A stretch of DNA of 64,000 nucleotides from JBNAGF01 sp049801055 (GCF_049801055.1 NZ_JBNAGF010000001.1:372001-436000), one strand, 5' to 3'. Shown: positions 26,096-35,570, counted from the first letter of the stretch. Numbers and translations are program-made. Notes: generated by a model not told the origin, from the sequence alone.

Positions 26096-26358
26096 TGGGG
26101 CAAACAGTGCGTCTTGGCGAAATTGAGCGCCATTTCTGGCTGACACGGTCGGTGGCGCGGACGATGGGAATCAGCTTGTCCGAGGCAATGGCCGACGGGC
26201 GGCTGACCGAGCAGGGTTATGCCGAAATGGTCACCCGCTGCCGGGCAGGTGGGTGCCACAAGCAATGCGAGCTTTGGCTGGCCTGTCAGGCCAACAGTTC
26301 AAAGGCCGCCCCGTCACATTGCATGAACGAGAGTATCCTGAACCGCCTGCGCCGCTGA
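26095..26358 (+). CDS. DUF6455 family protein, copy 3
   Basis: An 87-aa paralogue with C49-x4-C54-x3-C58-x2-WL and C76-x-N, plus an extra C64. The ATG at 26095 overlaps the stop of copy 2 by one base and has GGAGG 8 bases upstream, so translation is coupled. It aligns with the others through RHFWLTRSVARTMGISL and the Cys-rich C-terminus. Spacing of the first two cysteines is wider than in copies 1 and 2. Confidence 0.75.
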   Translation: MGQTVRLGEIERHFWLTRSVARTMGISLSEAMADGRLTEQGYAEMVTRCRAGGCHKQCELWLACQANSSKAAPSHCMNESILNRLRR

Positions 26359-26364
26359 TCCCGG

Positions 26365-26607
26365 TTACAGCTTGGCGTGACTACCGTCGCAAAGCGGTTG
26401 CTTGTCGCTGTTTTTGCACCCGCAAAAAAAGACCTTCTTCGAGGCTTCGGCGGTGTATTTGACCGGATTAAACCCCGTATCCTTGTGGCTGCCATCGCAG
26501 AAGGGTTGCTTCGACGATTTCCCGCAGGCGCACCAGAAATAAGTCTTGCCCTCTGTGACTTCGACCGGGAAGGGCGCTTTCTGGGCGATCTTGGGTGTTT
26601 CGGTCAT
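26365..26607 (-). CDS. CDGSH iron-sulfur domain protein (two-CDGSH type)
   Basis: An 80-aa soluble protein with two zinc-finger-like CDGSH motifs, each C-x-C-x(11)-C-D-G-S-H: CACGKSSKQPFCDGSH at about residues 26-41 and CGCKNSDKQPLCDGSH at 62-77. Each should bind a [2Fe-2S] cluster through three Cys and one His. Bacterial small double-CDGSH proteins are thought to handle redox or cluster transfer. Convergent with the DUF6455 genes. Confidence 0.92.
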   Translation of the reverse strand: MTETPKIAQKAPFPVEVTEGKTYFWCACGKSSKQPFCDGSHKDTGFNPVKYTAEASKKVFFCGCKNSDKQPLCDGSHAKL

Positions 26608-26722
26608 CTGTCTCTCCGTGATTTATGGGGGTCTCGCTCACTAGATAGGGCGCTCCTCAAAAAGAATAGTGTAATCCCGGTATGCAGGGAACATCCCTTG
26701 TCAGATCGGGGCCAGTTTCCTG

Positions 26723-27421
26723 TCAGGTGCAGGAACTCGCGGATTCGCTCCGCTCTTCGCGCAGCAACCCGGAAATGTTGGCTTCGAGTATGCCATAGCC
26801 GACATTGCCATACAGCTTCTGACGCCCCTCGTTCATCAGATAGGTCGGGCTGCCCTGAACACCCAGCGATTGACCCAGTTCATAGTCGGCGGCAAGCCGG
26901 GCAATCGCCTCGCCTGTTTCGATTTTCTTGAGAACCTTGTCGAAACTCAGGCCGATCTTATCGCAGACCTGCCTTTGCACCGCCCAGTTTGAAATATCCT
27001 GAGCGTCCGCAAAGAACGCCGCCCGAAGCTCCATCGCCGCCCTTACGGATAGCTGATCGGTGAAGTGGGAAGGCCAGGACGCACCCTGCGGCTCTTGTTC
27101 CATCAACTCGATCGCCTTGATGAACAGATGCGGGCTGGCAGATGACCTTGGGCGTACATCGGTCCAGACGGAAGGATTGACGGTCAGGCCGTCGAACTTG
27201 GCCGCCACATCCTGCACATGTGCGCCATACCCTTCAAAACCACCGCGGTCGCGCCATGCCTTGCTGATCTTCGTTTGCGTGTCGGGAAACACGGAACAGA
27301 AATGAACATCGACGACGACATTGTCGCCGAACGTCTCGATCAACTGATACAGATTACGTTGCCCGGCATAGGCCCAGATACACAGAACGTCGGAAAAATG
27401 TGCAATGCGGACCTGTGACAT
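26723..27421 (-). CDS. DsbA family oxidoreductase-like protein, CxxA active site
   Basis: A 232-aa protein of the DsbA/2-hydroxychromene-2-carboxylate isomerase group. The active-site segment is DVLCIWAYAG with C14 and A17 in place of the second Cys, so disulfide exchange is unlikely and an isomerase or glutathione-dependent role is more plausible. The cis-Pro loop is GVQGSPTYLMN. No signal peptide, so cytoplasmic. It lies downstream of rimO on the same strand, 122 bp away. Confidence 0.82.
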   Translation of the reverse strand: MSQVRIAHFSDVLCIWAYAGQRNLYQLIETFGDNVVVDVHFCSVFPDTQTKISKAWRDRGGFEGYGAHVQDVAAKFDGLTVNPSVWTDVRPRSSASPHLFIKAIELMEQEPQGASWPSHFTDQLSVRAAMELRAAFFADAQDISNWAVQRQVCDKIGLSFDKVLKKIETGEAIARLAADYELGQSLGVQGSPTYLMNEGRQKLYGNVGYGILEANISGLLREERSESASSCT

Positions 27422-27543
27422 GAACCTTCATCCTCAACAAAACGCGGTGCTGAGGTTTCGGTATCGAAAAGCCAGCTTTTGGGCAATGTGACATGAATGA
27501 AGATATGACTGCCCAGACAAAACTGCGAGGTCGGACAGCTAGC

Positions 27544-28938
27544 TTATCCCTGTTTCAGGCGTCCCCAAAGGTCATACTCGCCGGCTTCATCCACCTCGAC
27601 GGTCACGATATCTCCCGCCCGAAGATCCTCGAAGCCCTCGTCAATGAACAGGTTTCCGTCAATTTCCGGGGCATCGGCTTTGGTTCGGCAGGTTGCGGCT
27701 TCTTCGTCGACCCCATCGACAATTACCTCGATGGTTCGCCCAACCTTGGCAGCAAGCTTTGCCTCCGAGATCGCCTGTGCCTTTTCCATGAACCGCTCCC
27801 AACGCTCCTGCTTGATTTCGGCCGGTACATGATCGGGGAGATCATTCGAGCGTGCGCCTTCGACGTTTTCGTATTGAAAACAGCCGATGCGGTCGAGTTG
27901 CGCCTCATCCATCCAATCAAGCAGCGTCTGGAACTCGGTTTCCGTTTCTCCGGGATATCCAACGATAAAGGTCGAGCGCAGCGTGATATCCGGGCAGATC
28001 TCGCGCCATGCCGCGATCTCGTCGAGTGTTCTGGCTGCGGCTGCCGGACGGGCCATCCGTTTCAGCGTATCAGGATGCGCGTGCTGAAACGGGATATCCA
28101 GATAGGGCAGGACGTTGCAGCCCGCGTCGGCCATCAGCGGGATCAGCTCCCGCACATGCGGGTACGGGTAAACATAGTGCAGTCGCACCCACGCATCGAA
28201 TTGACCCAGTTCTCGCGCCAGATCGGTGATGTGGGCACGCACCTCCCGATCTTTCCAAGGTGACAGATCGTATTTTCGGTCCAGTCCATAGGCCGAGGTG
28301 TCCTGACTGATGACCAGCAACTCTTTCACGCCATTGTCGACCAGCTTTTCGGCCTCGCGCAGAATGGCGTGAGCCGGTCGGGACGCCAGTTTTCCGCGCA
28401 TGTCAGGAATGATGCAGAATTTGCAGCGGTGGTTACAGCCTTCGGAAATCTTCAGATAGCTATAGTGCCGAGGGGTCAGCTTGACCCTGGACGCAGGCAG
28501 AAGATCCACAAAGGGATCGGGCCAAGGCGGAACGGCCTCATGCACCGCGTCCAGCACTTGCTCGTACTGGTGGGGGCCGGTCACGGCGAGAATGCGGGGA
28601 TGATGCTCGCGGATGTAATCCGGCTCGGCACCCAGACAGCCGGTGACAATAACCTTGCCGTTCTCGACCAGTGCTTCTCCGATCGCTTCCAGCGATTCAG
28701 CCTTGGCGCTGTCAAGAAACCCGCAGGTGTTCACGATCACTGCATCCGCGCCTGAATAGTCGGGCGAGATGCCATAGCCCTCGGCCCTCAGCCGAGTCAG
28801 GATGCGCTCGCTGTCCACAAGCGCCTTTGGGCAACCCAATGAGACCATGCCAATGTTGGGCTGGCCGTCACGGCGGCTATCCTGAATTCGGGCGCCGGGC
28901 GCCAGATCGGGGCGGAGATCGGGGGGATTGGTGCTCAT
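27544..28938 (-). CDS. rimO: Ribosomal protein S12 methylthiotransferase
   Basis: A 464-aa radical-SAM enzyme that methylthiolates an aspartate of ribosomal protein S12. The N-terminal cluster-binding cysteines are C36, C72 and C101; the radical-SAM motif C168-x3-C172-x2-C175 is intact; a TRAM domain ends the chain (about residues 398-464). Start 28938 is chosen from the family length and MSTNPPDL..GMVSLGCPKA; the frame continues to 29046. Divergent from the AsmA gene. Confidence 0.95.
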   Translation of the reverse strand: MSTNPPDLRPDLAPGARIQDSRRDGQPNIGMVSLGCPKALVDSERILTRLRAEGYGISPDYSGADAVIVNTCGFLDSAKAESLEAIGEALVENGKVIVTGCLGAEPDYIREHHPRILAVTGPHQYEQVLDAVHEAVPPWPDPFVDLLPASRVKLTPRHYSYLKISEGCNHRCKFCIIPDMRGKLASRPAHAILREAEKLVDNGVKELLVISQDTSAYGLDRKYDLSPWKDREVRAHITDLARELGQFDAWVRLHYVYPYPHVRELIPLMADAGCNVLPYLDIPFQHAHPDTLKRMARPAAAARTLDEIAAWREICPDITLRSTFIVGYPGETETEFQTLLDWMDEAQLDRIGCFQYENVEGARSNDLPDHVPAEIKQERWERFMEKAQAISEAKLAAKVGRTIEVIVDGVDEEAATCRTKADAPEIDGNLFIDEGFEDLRAGDIVTVEVDEAGEYDLWGRLKQG

Positions 28939-29045
28939 GGCCGCGCATATAGTGGCATGGGCGGGCATCTGCAAAGGTTTTGAATCGTTGCACGCCACCG
29001 CGACCGGGCTCATACCGAAGGAAAAGGGGCAGGCGGAGCATTTCA

Positions 29046-30977
29046 ATGGCGTGGATCGTTCGGATCTTGGTGATCGTTTTGGCGGCCGTGATTCTGGCGC
29101 TGGGCGCCTTTATCTTCCTGCCCGGTGAACGCATTGCCCGGATTGCCGCGGATCAGATCGAGCTGCGAACCGGGCGGGACTTGCAGATCAGCGGTGATCT
29201 GCGGGTCACGATCTGGCCGGTACTCGGTGTGCAGACGGGGCCGATCGTGCTGGGGAATGCGAAATGGGCGTCTGAGGCGCCGATGCTGCAGGCCGAGGCG
29301 CTGTCGATCGGAATATCCACCTCGGACCTGTTGCGCGGGCAACTGAGGGTCCGGCAGATCCTGGCGCAAGCACCCATTTTGCGGTTGGAGCAGAACAAGG
29401 GCAGGCAGAACTGGCAGTTCGGAACCGGAATGGCGGAGGTCAAGGGAGAGGCCGCCGGAACAGATGTGCGGAACCCTCCCGGATCAGGGATTGCGCTTGA
29501 AGTACTGGAACTACAGGACGCCCGGCTGATCTATGTGGTGGACGGTAGCACTAGACTGGACCAAGGCGGAGTAGACCTGGAGGCCAGTTGGCAGGGCCGT
29601 GCCGGTCCTCTCGAGTTTCGCGCAGTTCTGTCGCCAAACGGTGTGCCGGTCGCGATCGACGGAACACTGTCTGACGTCCCGGCCTTTCTCAACGGTGCCG
29701 TTGCCCCCGTTTCGGCGAATGCGTCGCTTCCGGACGCCGAGCTTGTCTTTGATGGGCGTGCCAGCCCATCGGGCGAGGGGGCCGGCCATGTGCGGTTGAC
29801 CGTAAGGGACAGTGCGCCTTTGTTAAAGGCTGCTGGGCATGCGGGGGTGTTGCCGGTCAATTTTGGAAAGTCCGGTGAACTGACTGCAATGGCCACTTAC
29901 ACAGCCGACAGTCGGCTTTCCTTACGTAACACCCTTTTGCGCATCGATGACAACACCCTGCGCGGTGCCATTGACTTCACAGCCGGACAAGTGCCGCAGG
30001 TCATGGCAGAGCTGAGCGCCTCGGTGCTGACCGTTCCGCAAAATGCCAGCGACAAGTCTGCCGCCGGGGCTGAAACTGCTGGCGATACCGGATGGAGCGA
30101 GGCCCCGATCGATGCCTCACCGCTATCGCTGGCCGAGGGCGTGGTAGGGCTTCGTTTTGAGCGCATCGAGGCTCCCGGGGTGTCTGTTGGTCCGGGTCGC
30201 CTTCTGCTCACGCTCGAACGTTCGCGAGCCGTGTTGCAGATGGATCCGCTTGCCGTCTTCGGGGGCACTATACGGGGGCAGCTTGTGGCGAACAATCGGA
30301 GCGGTTTTTCCGTCGGCGGCAATATCAGCGCGGAAGGGATCGAGCTGCGGGACGCACTGTCTTTCCTTGCCGGGGTCGACCGTTTGTCGGCTTCGGCGGC
30401 GGGCAACCTTCGATTTCTCGGTGTGGGCCAGACCGAAGCTCAGATCATGCGATCGCTGTCGGGCGAGGGGCGGTTGCAGACCGGACAGGGCGAGATCGCT
30501 GGATTGGACCTTGATCGATTGATTTCAGGTGATCCGCGAACCGGAGGAACCACCGTTTTCAATAGCCTGACTGGGACATTCACGATGGCAGGCGGGAAGT
30601 TGGATAATCAGGACCTTTTGTTGCGTTTGGATAATTTTGAAACCCGTGGATCGGGTGTACTGGGGGTTGGAATGCGTGATTTAGACTACCTGATAACGCC
30701 AATTTCCTTGCGGGCGAACGCTGGAAAGGGCCTTTCGGTCCCGGTTCGGATACGTGGCCCGTGGTCTGACTTATCCTATGAGCCAGACCTGCAGCAATTG
30801 CTGGAAACAGAACTCGAATTGGATGTCGAAGCGGAAGCCAAGGCACAAATAAGGCGGAAACTCGAGGAGGAACTCGACCGTCCGCTGGAAGAAGGCGAGG
30901 ATATCGGGGACGCCATCAAGGACAGATTGGAAGAAGAAGCCAAGAAAGGATTTCTAAAGCTGCTCGGGGTGGACTAG
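29046..30977 (+). CDS. AsmA family protein
   Basis: A 643-aa envelope protein. An N-terminal membrane anchor (about residues 4-26, VRILVIVLAAVILALGAF) is followed by the AsmA N-terminal domain (GRDLQISGDLRVTIWPVLGVQ), a long beta-rich middle and the AsmA-2 region (DALSFLAGVDRLSASAAG). AsmA-like proteins are implicated in lipid transport between the membranes. The last 70 residues are very acidic and helical. Start 29046 has GGCGGAG 8 bases upstream; the frame extends back to 28980. Confidence 0.88.
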   Translation: MAWIVRILVIVLAAVILALGAFIFLPGERIARIAADQIELRTGRDLQISGDLRVTIWPVLGVQTGPIVLGNAKWASEAPMLQAEALSIGISTSDLLRGQLRVRQILAQAPILRLEQNKGRQNWQFGTGMAEVKGEAAGTDVRNPPGSGIALEVLELQDARLIYVVDGSTRLDQGGVDLEASWQGRAGPLEFRAVLSPNGVPVAIDGTLSDVPAFLNGAVAPVSANASLPDAELVFDGRASPSGEGAGHVRLTVRDSAPLLKAAGHAGVLPVNFGKSGELTAMATYTADSRLSLRNTLLRIDDNTLRGAIDFTAGQVPQVMAELSASVLTVPQNASDKSAAGAETAGDTGWSEAPIDASPLSLAEGVVGLRFERIEAPGVSVGPGRLLLTLERSRAVLQMDPLAVFGGTIRGQLVANNRSGFSVGGNISAEGIELRDALSFLAGVDRLSASAAGNLRFLGVGQTEAQIMRSLSGEGRLQTGQGEIAGLDLDRLISGDPRTGGTTVFNSLTGTFTMAGGKLDNQDLLLRLDNFETRGSGVLGVGMRDLDYLITPISLRANAGKGLSVPVRIRGPWSDLSYEPDLQQLLETELELDVEAEAKAQIRRKLEEELDRPLEEGEDIGDAIKDRLEEEAKKGFLKLLGVD

Positions 30978-31091
30978 CGCGCGCCGACACTGGCTCAATG
31001 CGCTGCCGATCTGCTGTGAGATTTCCATCCACAAGGGCACGAGATCCGGCAAGAATTCAACGGTCTGTGAGACGGTCCGCATGTGGATAAA

Positions 31092-31114
31092 GGGCGCGGG
31101 ACACTGCCGCGCCC
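31092..31114. terminator. Hairpin between convergent AsmA and phosphomannomutase genes
   Basis: GGGCGCGG (31092-31099) pairs with CCGCGCCC (31107-31114) around a 7-base loop. On the minus strand it is followed by TTTATCC, so it best serves the phosphomannomutase gene. Confidence 0.6.
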
Positions 31115-31132
31115 GTGGGTCATTTTGGTCAG

Positions 31133-32629
31133 TCAGATCTTTTGGTCGTAATCCCCGACGGCGGGTTCCGTGCGGATGACTGCGTCGATCTCGGCAAAGA
31201 TATCCTTCATCTCCTGTTCGCTGGTGCTGCTTTCGCAGACCACCACGAGGTTGGGGGTATTTGACGAGGCGCGCACAAGTCCCCATGACCCGTTGTCGAG
31301 GATGACGCGGGCACCATTCACGGTGACAACTTCCTTGATGGCCCGCCCGGCCAATTTCTCTCCGGCATCAGCCTTGGCAACCAGCTTTGCGACCAGTCGG
31401 TCCAACACATCATATTTCTCAGTGTCCGAGCAATAGGGAGACATGGTGGGGGTAGACCATGTCTTGGGCAGAGCCTTGCGCAGATCAGACATTTTCTTGT
31501 CCGGGTTGCGGTCCATCAACTTGCAAATCTCAACGGCAACCCGCAGGCCGCAATCATACCCGCGGCCAATAGGCTCGGCCATGAAGTAGTGACCCGACTT
31601 TTCGAAACCTGCCAACGCCCCGATCTCTTTGACCCGCCGTTTCATGTGGCTATGGCCGGTTTTCCAATAGTCTGCCTTGATGTCATACTTTTGCAGTTCC
31701 GGGTCCGAAGCGAAAAGGCCAGTGGACTTTACATCAGCGACGAAAGTGGCGCCGGGATGCAGCCGAGCCAGATCGCGGGCAAGAATGACGCCAACCTTGT
31801 CGGCAAAAATCTCTTCGCCTTCGTCGTCAACGACCCCGCAGCGATCGCCGTCGCCATCAAAGCCCAGCGCCAGATCGGCGCCGCTGGCCTTAACGCTGTC
31901 CGACATATCGTGCAGCATGTGCATATCTTCGGGGTTCGGGTTATAGTTCGGAAAGGTATAGTCGAGCTCATTGTGGCTGGGCACGACCTCGACGCCCAGA
32001 CGTTCGAACAACTCGGGTGCAAACGCGGAAGCAGTTCCATTTCCGGTGGCACAAACAACCTTGAGCGGACGGGTCATGCGGAAATCGCCGACCAGATCGT
32101 CAAGATAGGCTTCCCTGACCCCATCGACAAACTCATAAGAACCACCCGGATGTTCGTCGAAATCGCCGTTCAGGACGATATCGCGCAACTCGGCCATTTC
32201 GTCGGGACCGTGCGTCAGGGGGCGTTCGAACCCCATCTTTACGCCTGTCCAACCGTTTGGATTGTGCGAGGCGGTGACCATCGCAACGGCCGGCACATCC
32301 AGATGAAACTGCGAGAAATAGGCCATCGGGCTCAGCGCAGGGCCAATGTCCTTGACGGCGATACCGGCACGCATCAGGCCCAGCATCAACGCGTTCTTGA
32401 TCGCCAGAGAATAATCCCTGTAGTCGTTTCCCACGGCGATTTCCGGTTTCAGCCGACGCCGCTGCATCTGGGTGCCCAAGCCAAGACCCAGAGCCGTCAT
32501 GCCGGGCAGGTTAATTTCGTCCGGGTATTTCCAGCGCGCATCATACTCGCGGAAACCGGTGGGCGTGATCATCGGATCGCGCAAAAAGCTCCAGCTGTTC
32601 TGGGTCACCGTCGCGGCGGGTTTGGTCAT
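31133..32629 (-). CDS. Phosphomannomutase/phosphoglucomutase
   Basis: A 498-aa alpha-D-phosphohexomutase. The phospho-serine loop TASHNP has S121, and the metal loop DGDGDR is at residues 258-263. It interconverts 6-phospho and 1-phospho forms of mannose or glucose to feed sugar-nucleotide synthesis. Start 32629 follows an AGAG site and is supported by family length; the frame runs to 32719. It neighbours capsule-type export genes, which suggests that it supplies precursors to a surface polysaccharide (inference). Confidence 0.92.
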   Translation of the reverse strand: MTKPAATVTQNSWSFLRDPMITPTGFREYDARWKYPDEINLPGMTALGLGLGTQMQRRRLKPEIAVGNDYRDYSLAIKNALMLGLMRAGIAVKDIGPALSPMAYFSQFHLDVPAVAMVTASHNPNGWTGVKMGFERPLTHGPDEMAELRDIVLNGDFDEHPGGSYEFVDGVREAYLDDLVGDFRMTRPLKVVCATGNGTASAFAPELFERLGVEVVPSHNELDYTFPNYNPNPEDMHMLHDMSDSVKASGADLALGFDGDGDRCGVVDDEGEEIFADKVGVILARDLARLHPGATFVADVKSTGLFASDPELQKYDIKADYWKTGHSHMKRRVKEIGALAGFEKSGHYFMAEPIGRGYDCGLRVAVEICKLMDRNPDKKMSDLRKALPKTWSTPTMSPYCSDTEKYDVLDRLVAKLVAKADAGEKLAGRAIKEVVTVNGARVILDNGSWGLVRASSNTPNLVVVCESSTSEQEMKDIFAEIDAVIRTEPAVGDYDQKI

Positions 32630-32790
32630 GATAAATCTCTGGCTTGCTATTGGAATGAATGTCGAAATGCACCGCTTGGTTCGTGCGTGATCATGTGTCG
32701 ACCAAATGCCCGCCCCCAAGTCAAGGGGAGATACCCGGCCAGTGACACATGTTCAGACCGGCACGCGGCCACCCGGTGGGCGCCGGTGCT

Positions 32791-34530
32791 TCAGGAACTG
32801 ACCTGCTCTTTCAGGATCGACGCGGTGAGCGAGATCATAAGATAGATCCCGGCGAAGATCAGAAAGGCAAGTATCGTGTTCTCGAACTTTCTGGGATAAC
32901 TCGCCTCCTGGCTCGGGACTGGCCGCACGGATGTGGTCAGATAACGGACCTGACGGTTGGCCTCCATCCGGGTCTGTTCGACCTGTTGCAGCGCCGATTG
33001 CAGCATCATGTCACGCGTTGCCAGATCGGCCTGCGCCATCTGGATACGGACTGCCAGTTGCGCCAGCGAATTTTCGCCCTTTGAGGCATCGACCATCTTT
33101 TCGTTGAGCTCGGTCAGTAATGTGTTCAATCGGCGGATATCGCCCTGTGTGCCTTCTACTTTGGCGCGGTTGGGGCGTGAGTTGTCGAGAAGGGCGGCAA
33201 GCGCCAGTTGCTTTTCCTGGATCTGCAGCTCGACATTGTTGATCTGGCTTCTCAATCCGGCGATCACGCCTTCGGGGTCGAGGATCGCTCCCTTTTGCTG
33301 CAGTTGCACCAACGCTTCCTGGGCGTTGCGTCTTTCCTGCTGGGCCTGATCGAACCCGTCCAGCGCATCCCGCATCTGGTCGCCGCGCTTTTGCTGCGAA
33401 AGGTTGTTCACCCGCTCTTCGGCATAGGAAATCAGGTTCTCGGAAAAATCGGTGGCCACGTTCGGGTCGGCGGCGGTTACCTCCATGCGGATCACGCCTT
33501 CGGTCGGATCATATCCGATCTTCACATGTTTGGAATAGGTGCGATACGCTTCCTCGTTGGTGGGGTTCTCGCCCAACCGTTGAATCGGGTCGATCCATTC
33601 CTGCGTGAAATGCGTCTTGAAACCCACGTCGCGGTCAAGCCGCAGCATCGCGTCCTTGGATTGCAGGAAGGACTGCACCGCAATCGAATCCTGACTGGTG
33701 GCGAATTGTGTGCCCGAAAGCAATCCGCCCAGTCCCGAGCCGCCGGCATTGTCGGCCTGCAGGATCAGAAACTCGGACTTTGACGAATACATCGGTGTGG
33801 CGACGACATAGAAATACCATCCGACGATCAGCGTTGGCAGCATCACGAAGAAGGCCAGCCGTGTCATCAACAGCATCAGTTTCTTGCGGCGGCGTCGTGC
33901 GATATCCTGCTGGATTTCGCTGATCTCGCGGTTCCGGCGTTCCATCGGGTTCATCTCGGTCGACGGCAGTGTGTTCTTGCCGGTGGGAACCGTCTGAGGC
34001 AGCTGCACGCGCTGCTGTGAATCGTCGCCCTTTGCATGAACGTCTGCAAACGCGTCCCGGGCGCCGTCGTGCTGATCGGCACCGCCCTGCGGCACGACAA
34101 GCTCCAGCATGTTGGCGCGTTGAAACGGATCTATCCCGCGTTCGCGCAACAGGCGCACCGCATCAAAATCCGAGGTGGCCGGCAGGTTCTGCCGTTGTGC
34201 CACGCGCCGGGCCATACGCAATTGACGTCCTGTCAGTCCTTCACGGCGAATGGCGTCGATCGCCTCATCGACCGAGGTTTCGCGTGCCGAGGAAACCTGT
34301 CCCTGCATCTGCCGCGCTGCAGCCTGTCCCGAGGCTGGGCGACGGGGTGCAGCCTGCGGGGCCATGGTTGGTTCGGGGTGCGGTTGCGCTCCGGCCTGTG
34401 GTGCTTCTGCTGCGCTTTCCGGTCGGCGCGTACGAGTCGCTGCCTGCGCCGCCGCAGCTTCGCCTTGCGCCGGATTCATCGGTGCGCTGCGCCGAATGCG
34501 GAATTTCTTAGCCTTGGGTTTCGTAGTCAT
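32791..34530 (-). CDS. Capsule polysaccharide export protein, KpsE/CtrB family, with long N-terminal extension
   Basis: A 579-aa inner-membrane co-polymerase/adaptor. Residues 217-245 and about 555-575 are the two membrane helices flanking a periplasmic coiled-coil, with the proline-containing VPSQEASYPRK before the second helix. Residues 1-215 are an unusual cytoplasmic extension: a Pro/Ala/Gln-rich part (15-80), then a helical part (SVDEAIDAIRREGLTGRQLR...). E. coli KpsE lacks this and is about 200 aa shorter. The ATG at 34530 overlaps the ATPase gene by 23 bp. Confidence 0.88.
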   Translation of the reverse strand: MTTKPKAKKFRIRRSAPMNPAQGEAAAAQAATRTRRPESAAEAPQAGAQPHPEPTMAPQAAPRRPASGQAAARQMQGQVSSARETSVDEAIDAIRREGLTGRQLRMARRVAQRQNLPATSDFDAVRLLRERGIDPFQRANMLELVVPQGGADQHDGARDAFADVHAKGDDSQQRVQLPQTVPTGKNTLPSTEMNPMERRNREISEIQQDIARRRRKKLMLLMTRLAFFVMLPTLIVGWYFYVVATPMYSSKSEFLILQADNAGGSGLGGLLSGTQFATSQDSIAVQSFLQSKDAMLRLDRDVGFKTHFTQEWIDPIQRLGENPTNEEAYRTYSKHVKIGYDPTEGVIRMEVTAADPNVATDFSENLISYAEERVNNLSQQKRGDQMRDALDGFDQAQQERRNAQEALVQLQQKGAILDPEGVIAGLRSQINNVELQIQEKQLALAALLDNSRPNRAKVEGTQGDIRRLNTLLTELNEKMVDASKGENSLAQLAVRIQMAQADLATRDMMLQSALQQVEQTRMEANRQVRYLTTSVRPVPSQEASYPRKFENTILAFLIFAGIYLMISLTASILKEQVSS

Positions 34531-35167
34531 AGAGCTGTTTCGCTTCTTCCAAGGTGTCATACATGTAAAGCTGGCCGTCCAGAAGGACGGCGGCCGAGCG
34601 CGCGAATTTCTCCAAGGTCTCGGGTTGATGCGAGACAATGATGATGGTGGTGGTTCTCAGCCGTTCCTCGAGGATCGCACCGGCGCGTTTGTTGAACTGA
34701 ACATCGGTGGTGCCGGGCATGCCTTCGTCGATCAGGTAGATGTCGAAATCCAGCGCCAGCATCAATGCGAACGAGAACCGGGCCCGCATTCCTGACGAAT
34801 AGGTGCCGAGCGGCTGGTCGAAATACTCACCCAGATCACAAAGCCACCGGCAATAGGCTTCGACATAGTCGGGATCAAGCCCATAGAGCTTGGCGATATA
34901 ACGGGCATTTTCCATTGCCGACACACGGCTGACAACACCGCCCATGAAGCCAAGCGGAAAGGAAATGTTGCAGCCCCGGCGGATCTCACCCTCATCGGGT
35001 TTTTCCAGTCCGGCCATCATCCGAATGAGAGTGGTTTTCCCGGTGCCGTTCGGAGCCAGAATGCCAAGCGAATTGCCGAGCTCGACGCGAAATGAAACCC
35101 GATCGAGGATTACCTTGCGCTGCGTGCCGGTCCAGAAAGATTTGCTGACATTCTCGAATTCTAGCAT
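34508..35167 (-). CDS. Capsule-type ABC transporter ATP-binding protein (KpsT-like)
   Basis: A 219-aa ATPase of the polysaccharide-exporting ABC-2 type. Walker A is GILAPNGTGKTT (about 35-46), the signature is YSSGMRARF and Walker B is DIYLIDEG. It should power export of a lipid-linked polysaccharide together with a KpsM-type permease and the KpsE-like protein encoded next. No permease gene is present in this window, so it must lie elsewhere. Confidence 0.92.
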   Translation of the reverse strand: MLEFENVSKSFWTGTQRKVILDRVSFRVELGNSLGILAPNGTGKTTLIRMMAGLEKPDEGEIRRGCNISFPLGFMGGVVSRVSAMENARYIAKLYGLDPDYVEAYCRWLCDLGEYFDQPLGTYSSGMRARFSFALMLALDFDIYLIDEGMPGTTDVQFNKRAGAILEERLRTTTIIIVSHQPETLEKFARSAAVLLDGQLYMYDTLEEAKQLYDYETQG

Positions 35168-35570
35168 TCTGTTTCCCGGCTCACATCCCGGATGGCCCCG
35201 GGTGGCCGTCGTCCTGTTTCCTTGCTGCCCGCCGCGTCGGCGACACTGATGGTGCCCGCATGGCTGCTATCTGCCCGTTTTTGCGGTGCATTTTTACCGC
35301 CTTTGTGCCGTCTCTCTCCTTACGGAAGATGTCTTAACGGCTTACCCTTCGAATTAGGCCACATTATGTCGGAATATGAAACAAAATATCAATCGGAAAC
35401 CGGGGAAAGGATGATGCCCTGCAGGTCGATTGCCCGCGTTGGCTTGTTTCCAAGGGCATTCGGACCGGGCTGTGAAAACGGCGGCATTGCGCTACTGTTT
35501 CCCTCAGCGCGACGGATGGCCACCCGGGTCGGGCGCTGCCGGAATATGACACGCGGGGACGCGAGGGGAG
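35168..35570. other. Divergent intergenic region before kpsT-like and UDG genes
   Basis: A 403-bp gap between divergent genes. No gene or hairpin of note. The section 35270-35400 is AT-richer and probably contains the promoters. Confidence 0.4.

Noticed and set aside
31082..31090. Perfect DnaA box (TTATCCACA on the minus strand)
   Set aside because: Isolated single 9-mer between convergent genes; expected by chance and not part of a cluster.
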